Of a stretch of DNA of 64,000 nt, positions 48,201 through 60,700 are shown one piece after another. The stretch comes from Acanthornis magna. Taxonomy: Eukaryota; Chordata; Aves; Passeriformes; Acanthizidae. The position numbers and the translations under genes were made by a program. The notes below the pieces were generated by a model. That model was given only the letters and a program-made list of their open reading frames with translations. It did no database searches and was not told the DNA's origin. The DNA lies in assembly GCA_036785705.1 (NCBI GenBank), contig JAWUZG010000970.1:1212501-1276500 (forward strand). The letters run 5' to 3'. The first letter of the stretch is position 1. Every line of letters starts with the position of its first letter.

Positions 48201-49724
48201 TTCTTCCAATAGGGTTGTTTGCTTGGCAGCTTTGTGCTTGGAATGCTGTATTTGTGTCACAGTGTTTGGGTTGGGTTTCTTTTCAAGACTGTCAAGTTAT
48301 GGAGTACCTCCAGTTTTTAGAAAAAGGGGTTCATGGATCCGCATTCCTGGACTGGATTTTGCTTTCTTTGCTGAAGAATTTATTTGTAGGTTAATACTGC
48401 TGCTTGGGACTGACACCTGATTTACGAAAGGTGCAGCTTCTGAGACTTCTGCTTGGGATGAAGGTCAAAGGAGTTTGATGTATAAATTTTGAAAAACAGA
48501 CTTGCTATATGTTAATGTTTTCAGACCTTTTATGCAGTGTGTGTTGTCATTGTTAGTTTCTGTTGCTTTTACTTTTCAGAGCAAAGTTTAATGATTTAAT
48601 GATACAGATAACCATATTACATGCATATAAAGTTGCTCACATTAGCAACTGTAAAATAATTTTAACAAACAACGACATTTTCATTGGCATAATACCTGAG
48701 AAGTAGTTTGTCATATTTTGTCTGCAGACACAAATGTTGATGACATAGGAACTGTAATTGATTTTAGTAAAAAAGTGGTCTTTAATTGCAGTTCTTAGAC
48801 TTGACATTGTGTAGAACTGTGTATTTGGAAAAAGTTATCCTTATGTTTTTCTCTTCACTAGTAACGCTCTTCCACACCAAGATAGGTTTATAGACACATT
48901 TTTTAGCACAGTTATTCTTACAGTAATCACCCTGATCTGATGCATTTTAATCATTAGGCAAAAAATGGTTTGAGAATTTTGAATAACTGTTGCAGATGGT
49001 ACTATTGTTTGCAATAAGCACAAGTGACTGCATGTTTAAGCTATTATTTTTGCATGGCTTCCTGGTTTATATCTATAGTGTCTAAATACAGTGATTTGTA
49101 TTGCTTGGGCAGGCATTTGGATTGCTAAAAACAGGGAGGGAAAACAATTGATTGGGCTACAATGTCAATAACAAAACCCAGTGACAGTGATAAAATGGCC
49201 CCGTTGTTCTGATCAATGACATACCCTACTAATTAAAAATAGGGTTCTGGTGAATGTAGATGATGTTTCCTAAGGACCTGCTGTGTATTTAGGTATTTCT
49301 GGTATCTATTTGTTAAATACAGAGACTCACTCATCTTGTCATGGGTTGAAAAAGATCTTGTCTTAGGATATGCATAGTGCTTTGTAAGGTGAGCAAGAGG
49401 TAATAAGGACGGGTGCCTTTTTTCCTGAAGGCTTCATTACACAGATCTTCTCAGTTTGCTTCATCTGTATATTGTTCTAGGAAGAAAATGTGATGTAGGA
49501 GAGAGAGAAGGCTAATAGTGTTCGGAATATTTGATTTTTGTAGGTGCCTGATGGAACCTGTAGTTTTGGTATCTGTTTTAAGCAATTTTTTTAAAGCTAC
49601 TGGTGAAAGGGAGCTGCTGTCATAATAACATTGTATTATGCTTGTAGACCTTTGTCTCAATAGATGTAGGTGTTTTTCATTTAGTTCTGCAAGGCAGAAG
49701 GTAACACCTTTTTGTTTGCTTGGT

Positions 49725-49890
49725 GGGGGGGTTTTTTGGTGGGTTTTTTTGTTTTGTTTTTTTGGGGTTTTGGTGGTTTTCTTGTCTGGCGGTTTGGTAT
49801 TGGTTTTTGGGTTTTTTGGGGGTTTTTTGGTTGAGTTGGGTTTTGGGGTTTTTTTGTTTGTTTCTTTGTTGGTTTTTTGTAGTAGTAGTT
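49725..49890 (+). repeat. GT-rich low-complexity tract with many G-runs
   Basis: About 165 bases are built almost only from T-runs and G-runs of three to seven (TTTTGGGG-like, irregular), with very few A or C. It lies on the coding strand of ATP9B intron 1. The minus strand reads as a Lys/Pro/Thr-rich open frame, which is a composition artefact. Repeated G-runs on the non-template strand favour R-loops and G-quadruplexes. Confidence 0.9.
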
Positions 49891-52800
49891 CAAAAATGCT
49901 GACTTGTGGTTTTTCCAGATTGTGTCTCTGTATCATTTGGGGCCAAATTTATTTGGTCTTATTGCTGAGTTGGATCTTACTCCTCTCAGTGACACAGTCA
50001 GTAGTAAACTTGCCTGCATACAGTAGAAGTACTTTTTCCTTCTGTTTTGTTGTCCTGTGGATAAACATGCACTGTGATGAAAGTGTTGTACTAAGTTTTT
50101 AAAGATGCTGTCATTCAAGGACACAAAAGCAAAATTATCTCTTGAAATTGGATATAAATGTTCAGCTCTACAAATGTCAGTGTCCTTAAAAGCTCTCCAA
50201 ACATATTGTCCTTTTTTTCTTCTTTTTTTTTTTTTTTAATAATAACTGTGTTTACTTCATAAAAAATTGTAATAGCATTTTTTTTTTTGTGAGTGTGGGC
50301 TTTTTTTTAGGCAGGGACTTGCATTCAGACACTTCCCAAGTAACACTCATTAGAGTGTACTTGCATTAGACCCACAGCTAAAGCTGAATAGGGACAAATA
50401 GTGGCAAGTTCTAATCAATTCTAAAAACTTCTGAAATAGCTTTTCCATGTTTTATAGGAAGAATTTAAAGGAAATTCTTTAAATTTCATGCACTTAGCTG
50501 TAGAAGATTTTTCCATTTTCAGCATCTGTTGTCATCTGAGAATAGCATGATTGCTTTGTAGTTTAACAGAATTTACTGCTGAGTGAAACATAGAGGTGTT
50601 TGAAATTAGAGGAAAAATGTAACTTCCAATTGTTAGAAATGCAGGGGAATATTTGAGGAAAATAAGTATTTGTAATTTGATTTTTGGGGGGTAACTCTCT
50701 AGCAAAGCAATTTGTTTAATGCATACACTGATTATTTGATTAAGAGGAAAGGGTACGTGAAAGTACATTGTATACTTATAAGCATGGTTATGGATGACTG
50801 CGCCTTTCTTGGTAAAATTTATATAGCTGCAATTTCTTGGAAATTTTTTCTTTGTTAGAGGACATGATCTGAACAGTTTTGTCAGTGATACAGACAGTCT
50901 ATGGCAGTTGCTGATTTGGTGGTTCGTGCTTTAAGAAACAATTCTTGCTTTTCATATGGATATGCCTATCCCTTTCTTCATTTTTTCTTCTACTGCTTCT
51001 CTACAATTTGTCAGATTCCTCCTTTATCCTGAAACTTGGAAAGTGTTCGCATAGATTGGAGGTAGAGCAGGATGGGTGAGACAAATTGTGCAGCTTACTC
51101 TGTCTGCCCTCTGCCCATGACAAAAAGCAGAGGGAGTCCTGTGGCTGCCACAGCCACTCTGCCAAATCACCAGCTCTTGGCAGGATGGGACATAGTCACA
51201 GCAGTGGGTGGCAGTAGCTCAACTGGTCTTTTTCAGCTTTTTACTTGGAGCTTTTTCTGCTGCAGCCTCACTTCCATGCTACTCTGCATCCCACAGCCAT
51301 CTCCTGGGTCCATGCGTAGGTCATGCATAGACTCGTGGCCGTGCATTCCTTTTTCCTCCCTCACTGTGTTTGAGAAATACTGCTCTAAGACATCAGCCTT
51401 GGTCTTCCTTCTTGTGAATGATGGTCTGTAGCAAAAGCGATAGGTTACAAGGAAAGAATAGCTATGCAGTATCTGACACAGTGCTTATATTCCTACACAG
51501 GTCTTTTAATCAAACAGATAAAAAAAACCCCCTCTTTATAAGTACAGCTACCGCATTTGTTGAGTGAGTAAAATCAGTAAAGCATGCATGTGACTTTCAC
51601 CTTCCTGCTGAACCCGTGAACATTGCCCTTTTAGAGTAATGGAAGGCTGGCAGAAAATGCAGAAATTATTATGGATCTAAATAGGTAGCCAAGTTAGATT
51701 TAAATAAATTAGAATGGCTTCCATTACCTGTTATGGTACCTGTGAAACTCTGCAGCCGCATCTACTCCGGCAAACAGCCGTCAAAGTGGAATGACGTAGG
51801 TATGTGTGACTTGAGGCATCATTTTCACAGCAGATATTTATATCAAAATTTCACTTAAAAGTATTTATTATGCATGGCTTCCTTTCAGTTAAATCTGTTA
51901 AATGATATTCCTAATAGTAGTCAGATTTGTTGAAATTTGTTTAATATTAATGTTCTTTTTTCCTTAGGAAGCCATATTTTGTGAAGATAGTTTTCTTCAT
52001 ACCTGATTTAGTAGCAGTCATGCTGAGAGTTTTGATGTCTTCACTCTAGCTTCTTTATTCATGTTGCTTTCTGTGCTACCCTATTTTAATACAAGTTTCT
52101 AGGATTATACTTAATTGATTCGTCACTCAAGGAAAATCAGCACTTCAAGCAATTAAGTGCAGAAAAATGCTAGGTAACAAAGACACAAAGATTTTTGTCC
52201 TCATCCTAGTTATGAAAAATCCATTATTCATTATCTTACTGTTTTTAAATACTGAAGTACAATTTTCCAACACAATAGCAAAATTGCTTTTGAAACAGAA
52301 TAAATTGCTTGCCAGTTCAGAGGCTGTATTTTGAAGTCAGGCTTACCAAACATGATGGTGCTTATGCTCATTATCTTCAGTACTTGGTGAGGCTCCATAT
52401 TTAAAAGTTCAAACTTGTTTTTTAGATACCAGTTGTGGGAAAAAAAACTTGTTTTTAATATAAGGGCAAACAAACCTTAAAGAAATTATGATTAAAAGAT
52501 CGATGTATTTTACAAATATTACCACATTTTAAAAATAGGTTTAAGTGTTAAGCATATCTGTGAATGTTTCTTCATCAAATCGCTCTCCCTTCAAGAGTGT
52601 TAAACATGTTACTTTGTTACTGTTGTTTATAAATGATACTATTTTTCAAATCAAACACTTGTTAACTTTGTATGGAAGTAAAAGGGAAGTGTTACTTTGT
52701 GATATCTTGTACTTTCCATTACAGCTGGCAGACTGTGGTTTCACTGGGTGGTGTTCAAATAGACCATTAATTGGATGTCCAAGAGCAAAACACAATGCAA

Positions 52801-53730
52801 CATAAAGCTCTCTATTAAAACCATGGTAATGTAATGTACAAATTTAATTAGAAAAGATTATAAAAGCATTGAACAGGAGTCTGTTGAAACACAAGCCTGT
52901 CTTACTGGAAGTCTAAGAATAAAGTAATATCTTGTGTTTTTTTCTAAGCAGTGGTTTTATTACCTAGTGTTGATCTGGTCTGAGAACAATCAATATAATT
53001 TGGTATCGTATGGATGCTAACCTGTAATAACTCAGGTGTTTTGTGAAGAGAGCTTTTTGTATAAAGTTTTTTCTTAATGTCCATTAAGAATAATAGTAAG
53101 ATAAAATATATTGCTAGATTGTCATATTTAACTAAATGTCAGATAGAGCTTTTTGCAAACAACATTGTGAAGATCAAATTTTTCATGTTTGTTTTGAACT
53201 TTTTTTTGCTCTTAGCAATAATTTGGAAAGCATTTTCCATGCCGTATTTTCACATAGCTGGGAGCTCATAACTTTTAGCATTAGCACAGTTTATTTTAGT
53301 TTGAAACTGGTTGTGTCTTCTGCAGTATGGTAGTTCTTTTAGACCATTTGAAACTGATGAAGATTTCTTGTCACAAGGTCTAATGTACTTAAGGTTCCAA
53401 TACTCGGTTGACTTGCAGCTGGGTGTGGGAGGTGTTTGTTCATTATTATTCCTAGTTATGCAATATTTTCTAATCTAGTCTGAACACACTGTTAACATCC
53501 CTTAATGGTGTTCCATACTAAGTGATTCCAAGGAGGTGCAGTAATCAGGGTATCACCTGCCAAAGAAAAGAGGAAGTCTCTAGCTAAAGACTTGTTAAAC
53601 AATAGTGTATTTGGGGCTTTTTGTTACCCTTCCTTATTAGAGTTTACTTTTTAACTATGTTGATACCAATTTATTATAAAGCCGGTATAAAGTATATGGT
53701 GTACCTTTTCAATAGAAATCTAATATTCAA

Positions 53731-53758
53731 TCCCTCCCTTTCCTCCCTCCCTTTCCTG
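53731..53758 (+). repeat. CCCT/CCTTT-type pyrimidine tract
   Basis: A short run of TCCCTCCCTTTCC units is followed by CTGG. It is a simple pyrimidine tract in ATP9B intron 1. Confidence 0.7.
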
Positions 53759-54340
53759 GCATCCAAAAAGGTTGAAAGCTGCTCTGATATATATTCTTGT
53801 ATACAGTAGGGCTGAACACAGAAAATCTAGGGGGAAAGGAAATGGTTTTTGTATTAAATATATAGTGAGTTGAAAAAATGCAAGCTAGTGATGGTGCCTT
53901 TTCAAGCTACCGCCTTGTGTTTGTAATTCTGCTTTTTAAAAAAATACCAGGTATGTCTATCAGGACTTTGGACTGAATACTGTTGCAGAACTCCCTCCTG
54001 CTCAAGCAAGGCCACCTAGAGCTGCTTGCCCAAGATGGTGTCCAGGCAGATTTTAATTGTCTCAAAAGTTTTAAATGTCACAATCTCCCTGGACAGCTGA
54101 TGCCCATGCTTGATCATTCTCATGTTACAAAAGTGTTTCCTGATGTTGAGACGGCACCTTCTGTGTTTCAGTTTGTGCCCATTGCCTCTAGTCCTGTAAC
54201 TGGGCACCACTGAAGACAGCCTTGCTCTGTCATCTTTGCAACCTCCCTTCTGGTTTATAGAAAGTAATTAGATCCTGCCTATGCCTTGTCTTCCCCAGGC
54301 TGAGAAATCCCAGCTCTCTCATTCTTTCCTTGTAGGAGTC

Positions 54341-54378
54341 ATCATCATGGCCCTTCATCATCATCATGGCCCTTCATT
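54341..54378. repeat. 19-bp tandem duplication inside the intronic CR1
   Basis: The unit ATCATCATGGCCCTTCATC occurs twice in a row, the second copy ending in T rather than C. It probably arose by slippage after insertion of the CR1. Confidence 0.8.
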
Positions 54379-55424
54379 GGGTTCTATTCAGCATGTCCAT
54401 GTCTCTGTTGCACTGGACACAGTGCTCCAGGTGTGGCCTCCCCAGTGCTGAGCTGAGGGGAAGGATTTCCTCCCTCGACATGCTGGCAGTGCTTTGCCTA
54501 ATGCAGCCCAGGATATCGGGACCTTTCTTTGCAGCGAGGGCACAGTGCTGGCTTACAGTCAACTTGGTGTTCACCAGGATCCCCAAATTCTTTGCTGCCA
54601 GGCTCCTTCTCTGGAGTAGCCCCCACCATATAGTGGTGCATGAAGTTGTTCAGGTGCAGAGCTTTGTAATTCTTCTTGCTGAACTTCCTGAGGTTCCCCT
54701 CAACCTGTTTCTCCAGCCTGTCAATTTTGCACTGGATAGCAGCACATTCATTTGGCCTATCATCATTCCTTCCAGTTTTGTGTCATCTACAAACCTGCTG
54801 AGGTTGCGTTTTGCCCCATCTTCCGCATCATCAGTGAAGGTGTTCAACAGGACTGGAGCCAGCATGGATCTTTGGGGTGCACTGACCTAGTGCACTGATG
54901 TCCATCTAGACTTTATGACAGAATTATTATGACAGAATTCAATCCACCTCGCTGTCTGCTCATCCAACTGCTACAGCAGCTGCTTGTCTATGAGAATTTT
55001 ATAGGAGACAATGTCTTGACCTTGTCTTCAGACCTTGCTGAAGTCCAAGCAGACACTATCCACTGCTCTTCCCTCATCTATCAGGTCAGTTATTTCATCT
55101 TACAAGTTTATCAGGTTGGTCAAGTAGGACTTGCCCTTGGTAAAGCCATGCTGACTACTGATGATTTTCTTGTCCTTTTTTGGAAAAGGTTCCCAAGATG
55201 AACCACTCTATCACCTTCCCAGGGATTGTGGTGAGACTGAAAGGTTCCCTGGGTCCTCCTTCTTGCCTTTCTTGAAAATAGGAGTGGCATTTGCTTTCCT
55301 TCAATCTTTAGTCATTTCTCCCAATTGCCATGACTGATCAAAGGTTATTGAAAGTGACCTTGCAATGACATCTGACAGGTTCCTCAGCACTTGTGGGTGC
55401 ATCCCATCAGGGCCCATAGGCTTT

Positions 55425-55575
55425 TATATGTTCTTATATATAAATATATGGAATATAATACTGATTATATATTACTGTATATTATATGTTGTATGTTTTA
55501 TTAAATATTATATGTATTTTAATATGTCTATAATATTATACTATGTGAAATTATATACGTGTATTCATATTCAGT
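55425..55575. repeat. AT-rich tract interrupting the intronic CR1
   Basis: About 140 bases of TATAT/ATTATA-type sequence sit between two CR1 blocks that are normally near-adjacent (GGGCCCATAGGCTTTTA on the left, CAGTTTGCTTATGTG on the right). It could be an expanded microsatellite or a small inserted AT-rich sequence. Confidence 0.7.
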
Positions 55576-57564
55576 TTGCTTATGTGTTCCCTGATTCATC
55601 TTCCTTGCTTTAGGCTTTCTTCCTGCTCTCTAAGACCTGGGACTCCTGAAAATCAGTCTTGCTAATCAAGACTGAAGCAAAGACATCCAGTACCTCAGCC
55701 TTTTCCATGTCCTGTGTAACCATATGCCCTGTCTTATTCAGCAATGAGCCTGCATTTTGAGGCAATGAGCAGTGAGCCTAGTCTTCCTTACTTTGTGTAT
55801 GTACTTAAAATTTTCTTGTCTTTGACATCCCTGGCTGGATTCAATCATATTTGGCTATAGCTTTCCTGGCTTTGTCCCTGGAAGCTTGGACAACGTTTCT
55901 GTATATCTCCCAGGTTACCTGTCCTTATTTCTACCCTGTGTGCACTTCGTTTTTGTATTTGAGTTTGGACAGCTCCTTGTTTGTCCTGTCAGGGCCATCC
56001 CAATTGGACGGGAATCTCCTGAACTTGGAGTAGCTGATCCTTGAATACTAATCAGCTTTTTGGGGCCCCTCTTCTATCCAAGGCCTTATTCCATGGGACT
56101 CTTTCAAGCAGTTCTTGAAAAGGCCAAATCCATTCTGACTTCCAGGGTCATGAGCTTGCTTGCCACCTTCCTCCCTGCTCTTAGGGTCTTGAACTCCACC
56201 ATCTCATGGTCACTGCAGTAAAAGCTGTGTTGAACTTCACATCTCCAGTGAGCCCCTTCTTGCCTGGTGAGTACCAGTTCAGCAGAGCATCTCTTCTCAT
56301 GGGCTCCTCCTGAGTAATTAGAGGAGGAAGTTGTCAAAGCGCTGCAGGGCCCTCCAGGATTGCCTGTGTCCTTTTGTGTTGTTCCTCTGGCAGATACCAG
56401 GGTGGTGGAAGTTCCCCATGAAGACCAGGGCTTGAGAATGTGAAGCTGCTCCTCTTTGTCTGTAAAGGGCTTCACTTGCACATTCTTCCTGTTCAGGTGG
56501 TCTCTAACAGACTCCTACTGAAATGTTGTCTTTGCCTGTCCTCTCTTTGCTCCTAATCCAGAAGCTCCCAGTTGCCTCCTCATCCATCCCTAGGCAGAAC
56601 CCCATTCACTCCAGCTGGTCACTCACATGAAGGGAATGAATTTCAGGTTTTGTTAATTACTATTTTTACATGGATTCGATTTAGGTTACTATGGAGAAAA
56701 TGGGACAGTCCCAGTATTCACCTTGTAAGAGATGACTTTAAATCAGCTTCATAAAAATTAAACTTACTAATTCTGAGTAACAGCACATCTTCTTTCAATC
56801 ATCTTCCCAAAGGTATAAAAGGATGAAATGAGTAAGTTAGTCAATTTGCATGCACTTAGGAGAATTTTCTTACTGAATAATCTAGTGTTTTTCCTTAGGT
56901 TAAAAAGCATTCCAGAAATGTAAAATTAGAATGGATAATAGTTTCTAGAGAGGAAAGGACCGTTGTTAGCTTAATGTTGTTTCCATGGGTCCCACAGGCA
57001 AATCTTCATGACTCACTGAATGTTTTTGTATAGAATTATAAGAGTAACTGTAAGGTTTTCATAATTAAAACCAAGATACTGATGAGTTGTGAATAAAGTG
57101 AGGCTCAAAGGCCTGCATACACAAGAACAGACATCAGGAAAGCACACTGAAGAAGCTCAGTGGAAATATAAAGTCTGTACTTCCATGAAAACTCAGTCAC
57201 TTGTGTCTGCTATAAGCTTTGCAAAGTAATTTCTGTTTAACAAAATCTTACAAAGAGTCCTTTGAAAAGTAGGAAGTTGCAACTTTGTGTCCACAGATTA
57301 TGTAAAAAACATGAATTTCCCTAGAATTGTTTATGCTGTGATTGTCAATAATTGTTTGCAGGCCTTTTTGCTGTATTACGCAATTTTAACTAAAATCAGA
57401 ATATCTTTTTAATGTGTTAACAAAAATACACGAGATGTTTAGATGAAAATATCTCCCTAATAAAATTCCATATGGCAAAAATTAAATTGTTACTTTAGGA
57501 GATTCCCAGTAATAAAAAGTGATGTGTTGGCTATTTATTTAGTTCTTTTATTTAATTTTTCCAG

Positions 57565-57738
57565 GTACCAAGTGGAAGATGAGTCCTCTCATTTGGATGA
57601 AATGCCACTAATGATGTCAGAAGAAGGCTTTGAAAATGATGAGAGTGATTACCATACTCTACCAAGAGCCAGAATTTCTCAGAGAAGAAGAGGCTTAGAA
57701 TGGTTCATCTGTGGCGGCTGGAAGTTCCTTTGCACTAG
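57565..57738 (+). CDS. ATP9B: ATP9B, coding exon 2
   Basis: This is 174 bases: one base completing the Arg codon from exon 1, 57 full codons, and two bases of the next codon. It reads [20 protein letters not shown], then [18 protein letters not shown] and a basic RRRGLEWF stretch, ending WKFLCT. This acidic then basic cytosolic N-terminal segment is highly conserved in vertebrate ATP9B and precedes the first membrane helix, which lies in exons beyond the window. The acidic part contains an EMPLMM leucine/methionine stretch next to acidic residues. The donor is AG|GTTTGT, weaker than the consensus at the +3 position. With exon 1 this gives ~89 residues of a protein of about 1,100. Confidence 0.95.
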
Positions 57739-60700
57739 GTTTGTCTCATACTAGTACTTTTAATTAAAATTTTTAACAAACTAAGTAAATAGTAACTTTG
57801 TATTGTGTGATATGCACAGAGTACAGAACACAGAATAATTTGCTTGTCATTAATCTTTTGATTTATTTGCCTGTATTTTCCCTACTAGGAATTGCTAGCT
57901 GTTAAAAACAGTTCTGGAGAGCTGGTGCTGTTGTGCTTCCCTGGCTGACTTGCAGGAGAGATCATGAAATAAACTTGTATTAATCTGAGCTCCATAATTC
58001 ATCATGTAATCCTGGTCCTCGCCTCTACTCAAAACCACACCAGGGCAGAAGGGTTAAATCTTTTACTTTTGAGTACATTTGTGTGTTAAGGTGACAATAT
58101 ATAAAAATTTATTGATGTTGCTGAAAGGAAAAAGCAAATTCATTAATTAATGATTAGTTAACCCTTCAACTTTAAAGGTTAAAGTATAAATGTAACTGGT
58201 GGTCTTGGTGTGAATTACAACTGGAATTAGGCTTTGTGATTTGGTTCTTATTTAGAAACTTTCTGTGCCAAGCTCTATGCAAATACGTTGGAATAGTGAT
58301 TTTCTATTGAATTATTAGCAAAAATTCTAAATAGAGAAATTACTATTAGGGTTGTAAAGAATCTTCATTTTTCTTTAATTTGGAATGGTAAAATCTGAGA
58401 ATCAGTCAAGTGAAGTGACTGAAGCATTTTCAGTGAATTCAAATGATGGATGCTTTTTTTGGCAGATGTTTTTAGAATTGATTTAGACAGAAGTCTTCAC
58501 AGGAATTCTTCATGGCATTTTAAGAGGCCTCTTATTTTACGTGAACAAAGCCATGTTTGTACACCTTCAGTTTTTTTAAATAATTGTTACAAAGCTTTAA
58601 AAATATAATCTGTGTTGATTTCTGTTTTATATAATAATTTAACAAAAGCTCATGGTTTATTAATTTTATTGTAGGGAATAATTGTCTGAAAAGTAGAAGG
58701 AAGAAAGTAAGGTAGCAAAGTTTACAGAAGTAGTGTTTGTATATGTAAATAGATTTTGGAAACAGTGTTTCTGTCACAGACCTACACTGTAATTGTTTTA
58801 AAAAAATTAAGTATTTAAAGAAGTTGTTTATCTTTTGGATGTTTCTTAAAATTGAGATACCTTCCAAACAATATACTTTGTGTGAGTTCAGTTCTATAAG
58901 TATTAGTGATTATTAGTTACTGTGGTTATATTTCTGTAAGTTTCATGAAGACAGCCATCTGAGTAAAGACTGCACCCTGACAAAGAATTTACAGTGTTTG
59001 GATAAAGACAGAGAATTGTAAGATGAGTTTATGTTGGAACTAATTAAAAATTGTAGGAGAATGTCACAAAAAACTGTCATTAGTGCTGAAGATTGCAAAA
59101 TTTCATGTTCCTGCTTGCTTTTTAAAATTGAGAGGTACATCTCAGCTTTCAAGCCTAGAACCTTTCAAACTTGTTTTTTAAATCACTTGAGTCATATTTG
59201 TGATGGATTTTTGAGAAGGAAAAGAGAAAGGAAATTGCACTATGAATGGTTTTTTTTTTTTGCTACATTCTATACATATTTTACTGCTAATACAGGTGTG
59301 TGAAAGAAAAGCCTTCACCAAGAAAGAGGCTTTAGATGACTTCTGCTTTGCTGATTTCCTCAACTGAATTTGAACACAATAAAGAGTCCATTTGGTCTTG
59401 CATTTCTACCTACAGGGATTTTAATCGCATTAGTGTTCTCTATATAAGAACATCATAGCAGATAATTCTCATTTTTGTGGAAAAAACAATGAGAAAATGA
59501 CCACCAGATTCTAGCAGAAGATTGAAATTTCAGTTGAATATTAGCAGGCAGAGGACACTCCCCCAGGAAAGCTGCAGATGCCTGCTTAGATGAGGAAGGG
59601 AAAATGATGTAGAAGGAAGGTGAATCCTATGGTATCTTACCTACTGGTCCAGCTAGGCTGGATAGAAACTGCATCTTGGATGAATATTTCTGAATGAGTA
59701 TGTAAATACCCATCCTTGTAGTTGGGAGGTTTAGTCTGGGCTGAGAGCATCACTGAGGCTTTGTAATTGATAAAAGTCAGGGATGTGCAGTCAGTGTAAA
59801 TTATTCTTTTCAATGGTTTCTCATTATGATAGAACTTCACAAATTTTTGCTGGGACTCACAGAATAGTTGAGTTTTTGAAATGCCAATTTTCAGTTGATA
59901 AAATTACCTAGGATCATGCAAAAAATCATGGAGGAAACTTGGAGGCTACTGTGTTGTCATACCTGCAGTATTTACTTACACTGTGTAGTAGAATTGGAAT
60001 GTTTTTAGTGAAGTATCGATTTGGGATAAAATTGTGTGTTGATGTCTTCACCCTTGAAATGGAGGGGAACATGCAAGAAAACAATTTCCATGTATGTTGG
60101 TGTATACATGTTATATGAACAACTGGAACTTATTTCCAAAAGACAAACAGGGTTCTTTTAAGTGAAATGTAAGATTAAAACAGTCTGAGACCTGTTCAGA
60201 TAAACAGAATTTAAAATTTCACTGTGTTTTTATGGAAATCAGTACCTTGTACCTGTGTCTGGATAAGGTTGAAATCTCAACTTCAACATCTAAATTTCTT
60301 TTTGTGCTTAAAATGAAATCGTAAATTTTTCAAAGCTGTGACAGAAAGATGAGCACAATAAAAGACTAGGCCTTAGTCTGGAGCTGAGCTCAGGGGGCCC
60401 CTGATTTCTTTTGGGTTCTCAGTGAAAGTCTTGTGTTTGTGTTCAAAATCACTTTACTTGTTGCAAACAAACAAAAGCCCCTATACCCGGTAGGGGTTTT
60501 TGTCTGTCTTGCATTGTTAGGATTAATCTCATTTTTGTGAGAGGAAGTTTTCCATCTCTTACTTTGCAGCTTTAGAATTTTATATTCTATAGATTTTTGT
60601 TGCCTCATCACTAACTGTTACTTTTTAGTTGAAAAAGTTTCACCTGTTTTGCAGAAGCAAATATGGAAGGTTTGGCAAAGTTCAGTGTACTTGAAAAATG

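Larger units (their letters stand above)
53985..56640 (-). mobile_element. CR1 LINE, ~2.65 kb, antisense in ATP9B intron 1
   Basis: This is a long but decayed CR1 reading on the minus strand. From right to left on the + strand come an endonuclease-end region (CSDHEMVEF around 56190-56220), the start of the reverse-transcriptase region, a GPDGMHP block (~55390-55412), an LDFSK motif (~55030) and the catalytic FVDDTK box (~54776-54793). The 3' UTR-type segment runs to about 53985. Frames are broken by many stops and shifts, so it cannot encode active protein. The last ~60 bases with the ATTCTGTG octamers are missing or unrecognisable. A ~140-bp AT-rich tract interrupts it at 55425-55575. The outer (5') border near 56640 is approximate. 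Confidence 0.9.
42007..57564 (+). other. ATP9B: ATP9B intron 1 (15.6 kb)
   Basis: This is a GT-AG intron. The donor GTATGG lies in the CpG island, and the acceptor TTTTATTTAATTTTTCCAG has a strong pyrimidine tract. From 42471 to 53984 it is AT-rich with poly-T runs (50206-50236 and 50278-50310) and the GT-rich tract at 49725-49890. I see no gene in it. A CR1 occupies ~53985-56640, and 56641-57564 looks unique. Open stretches such as 51072-51431 have no recognisable domain. Confidence 0.9.

Noticed and set aside
49451..49936. 161-residue minus-strand frame rich in Lys, Pro and Thr
   Set aside because: It is the complement of a T/G-only low-complexity tract; composition explains it and no domain or start context supports a gene.
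51072..51431. 119-residue + strand frame in ATP9B intron 1
   Set aside because: No domain, no homology I recognise, and intronic location; I could not support it as a gene.
54366..54890. 174-residue + strand frame in ATP9B intron 1
   Set aside because: It is antisense to the decayed reverse-transcriptase and 3' region of a CR1 element.
56104..56481. 125-residue minus-strand frame
   Set aside because: It is the endonuclease-end remnant of the CR1, not a host gene; listed as part of the mobile element.
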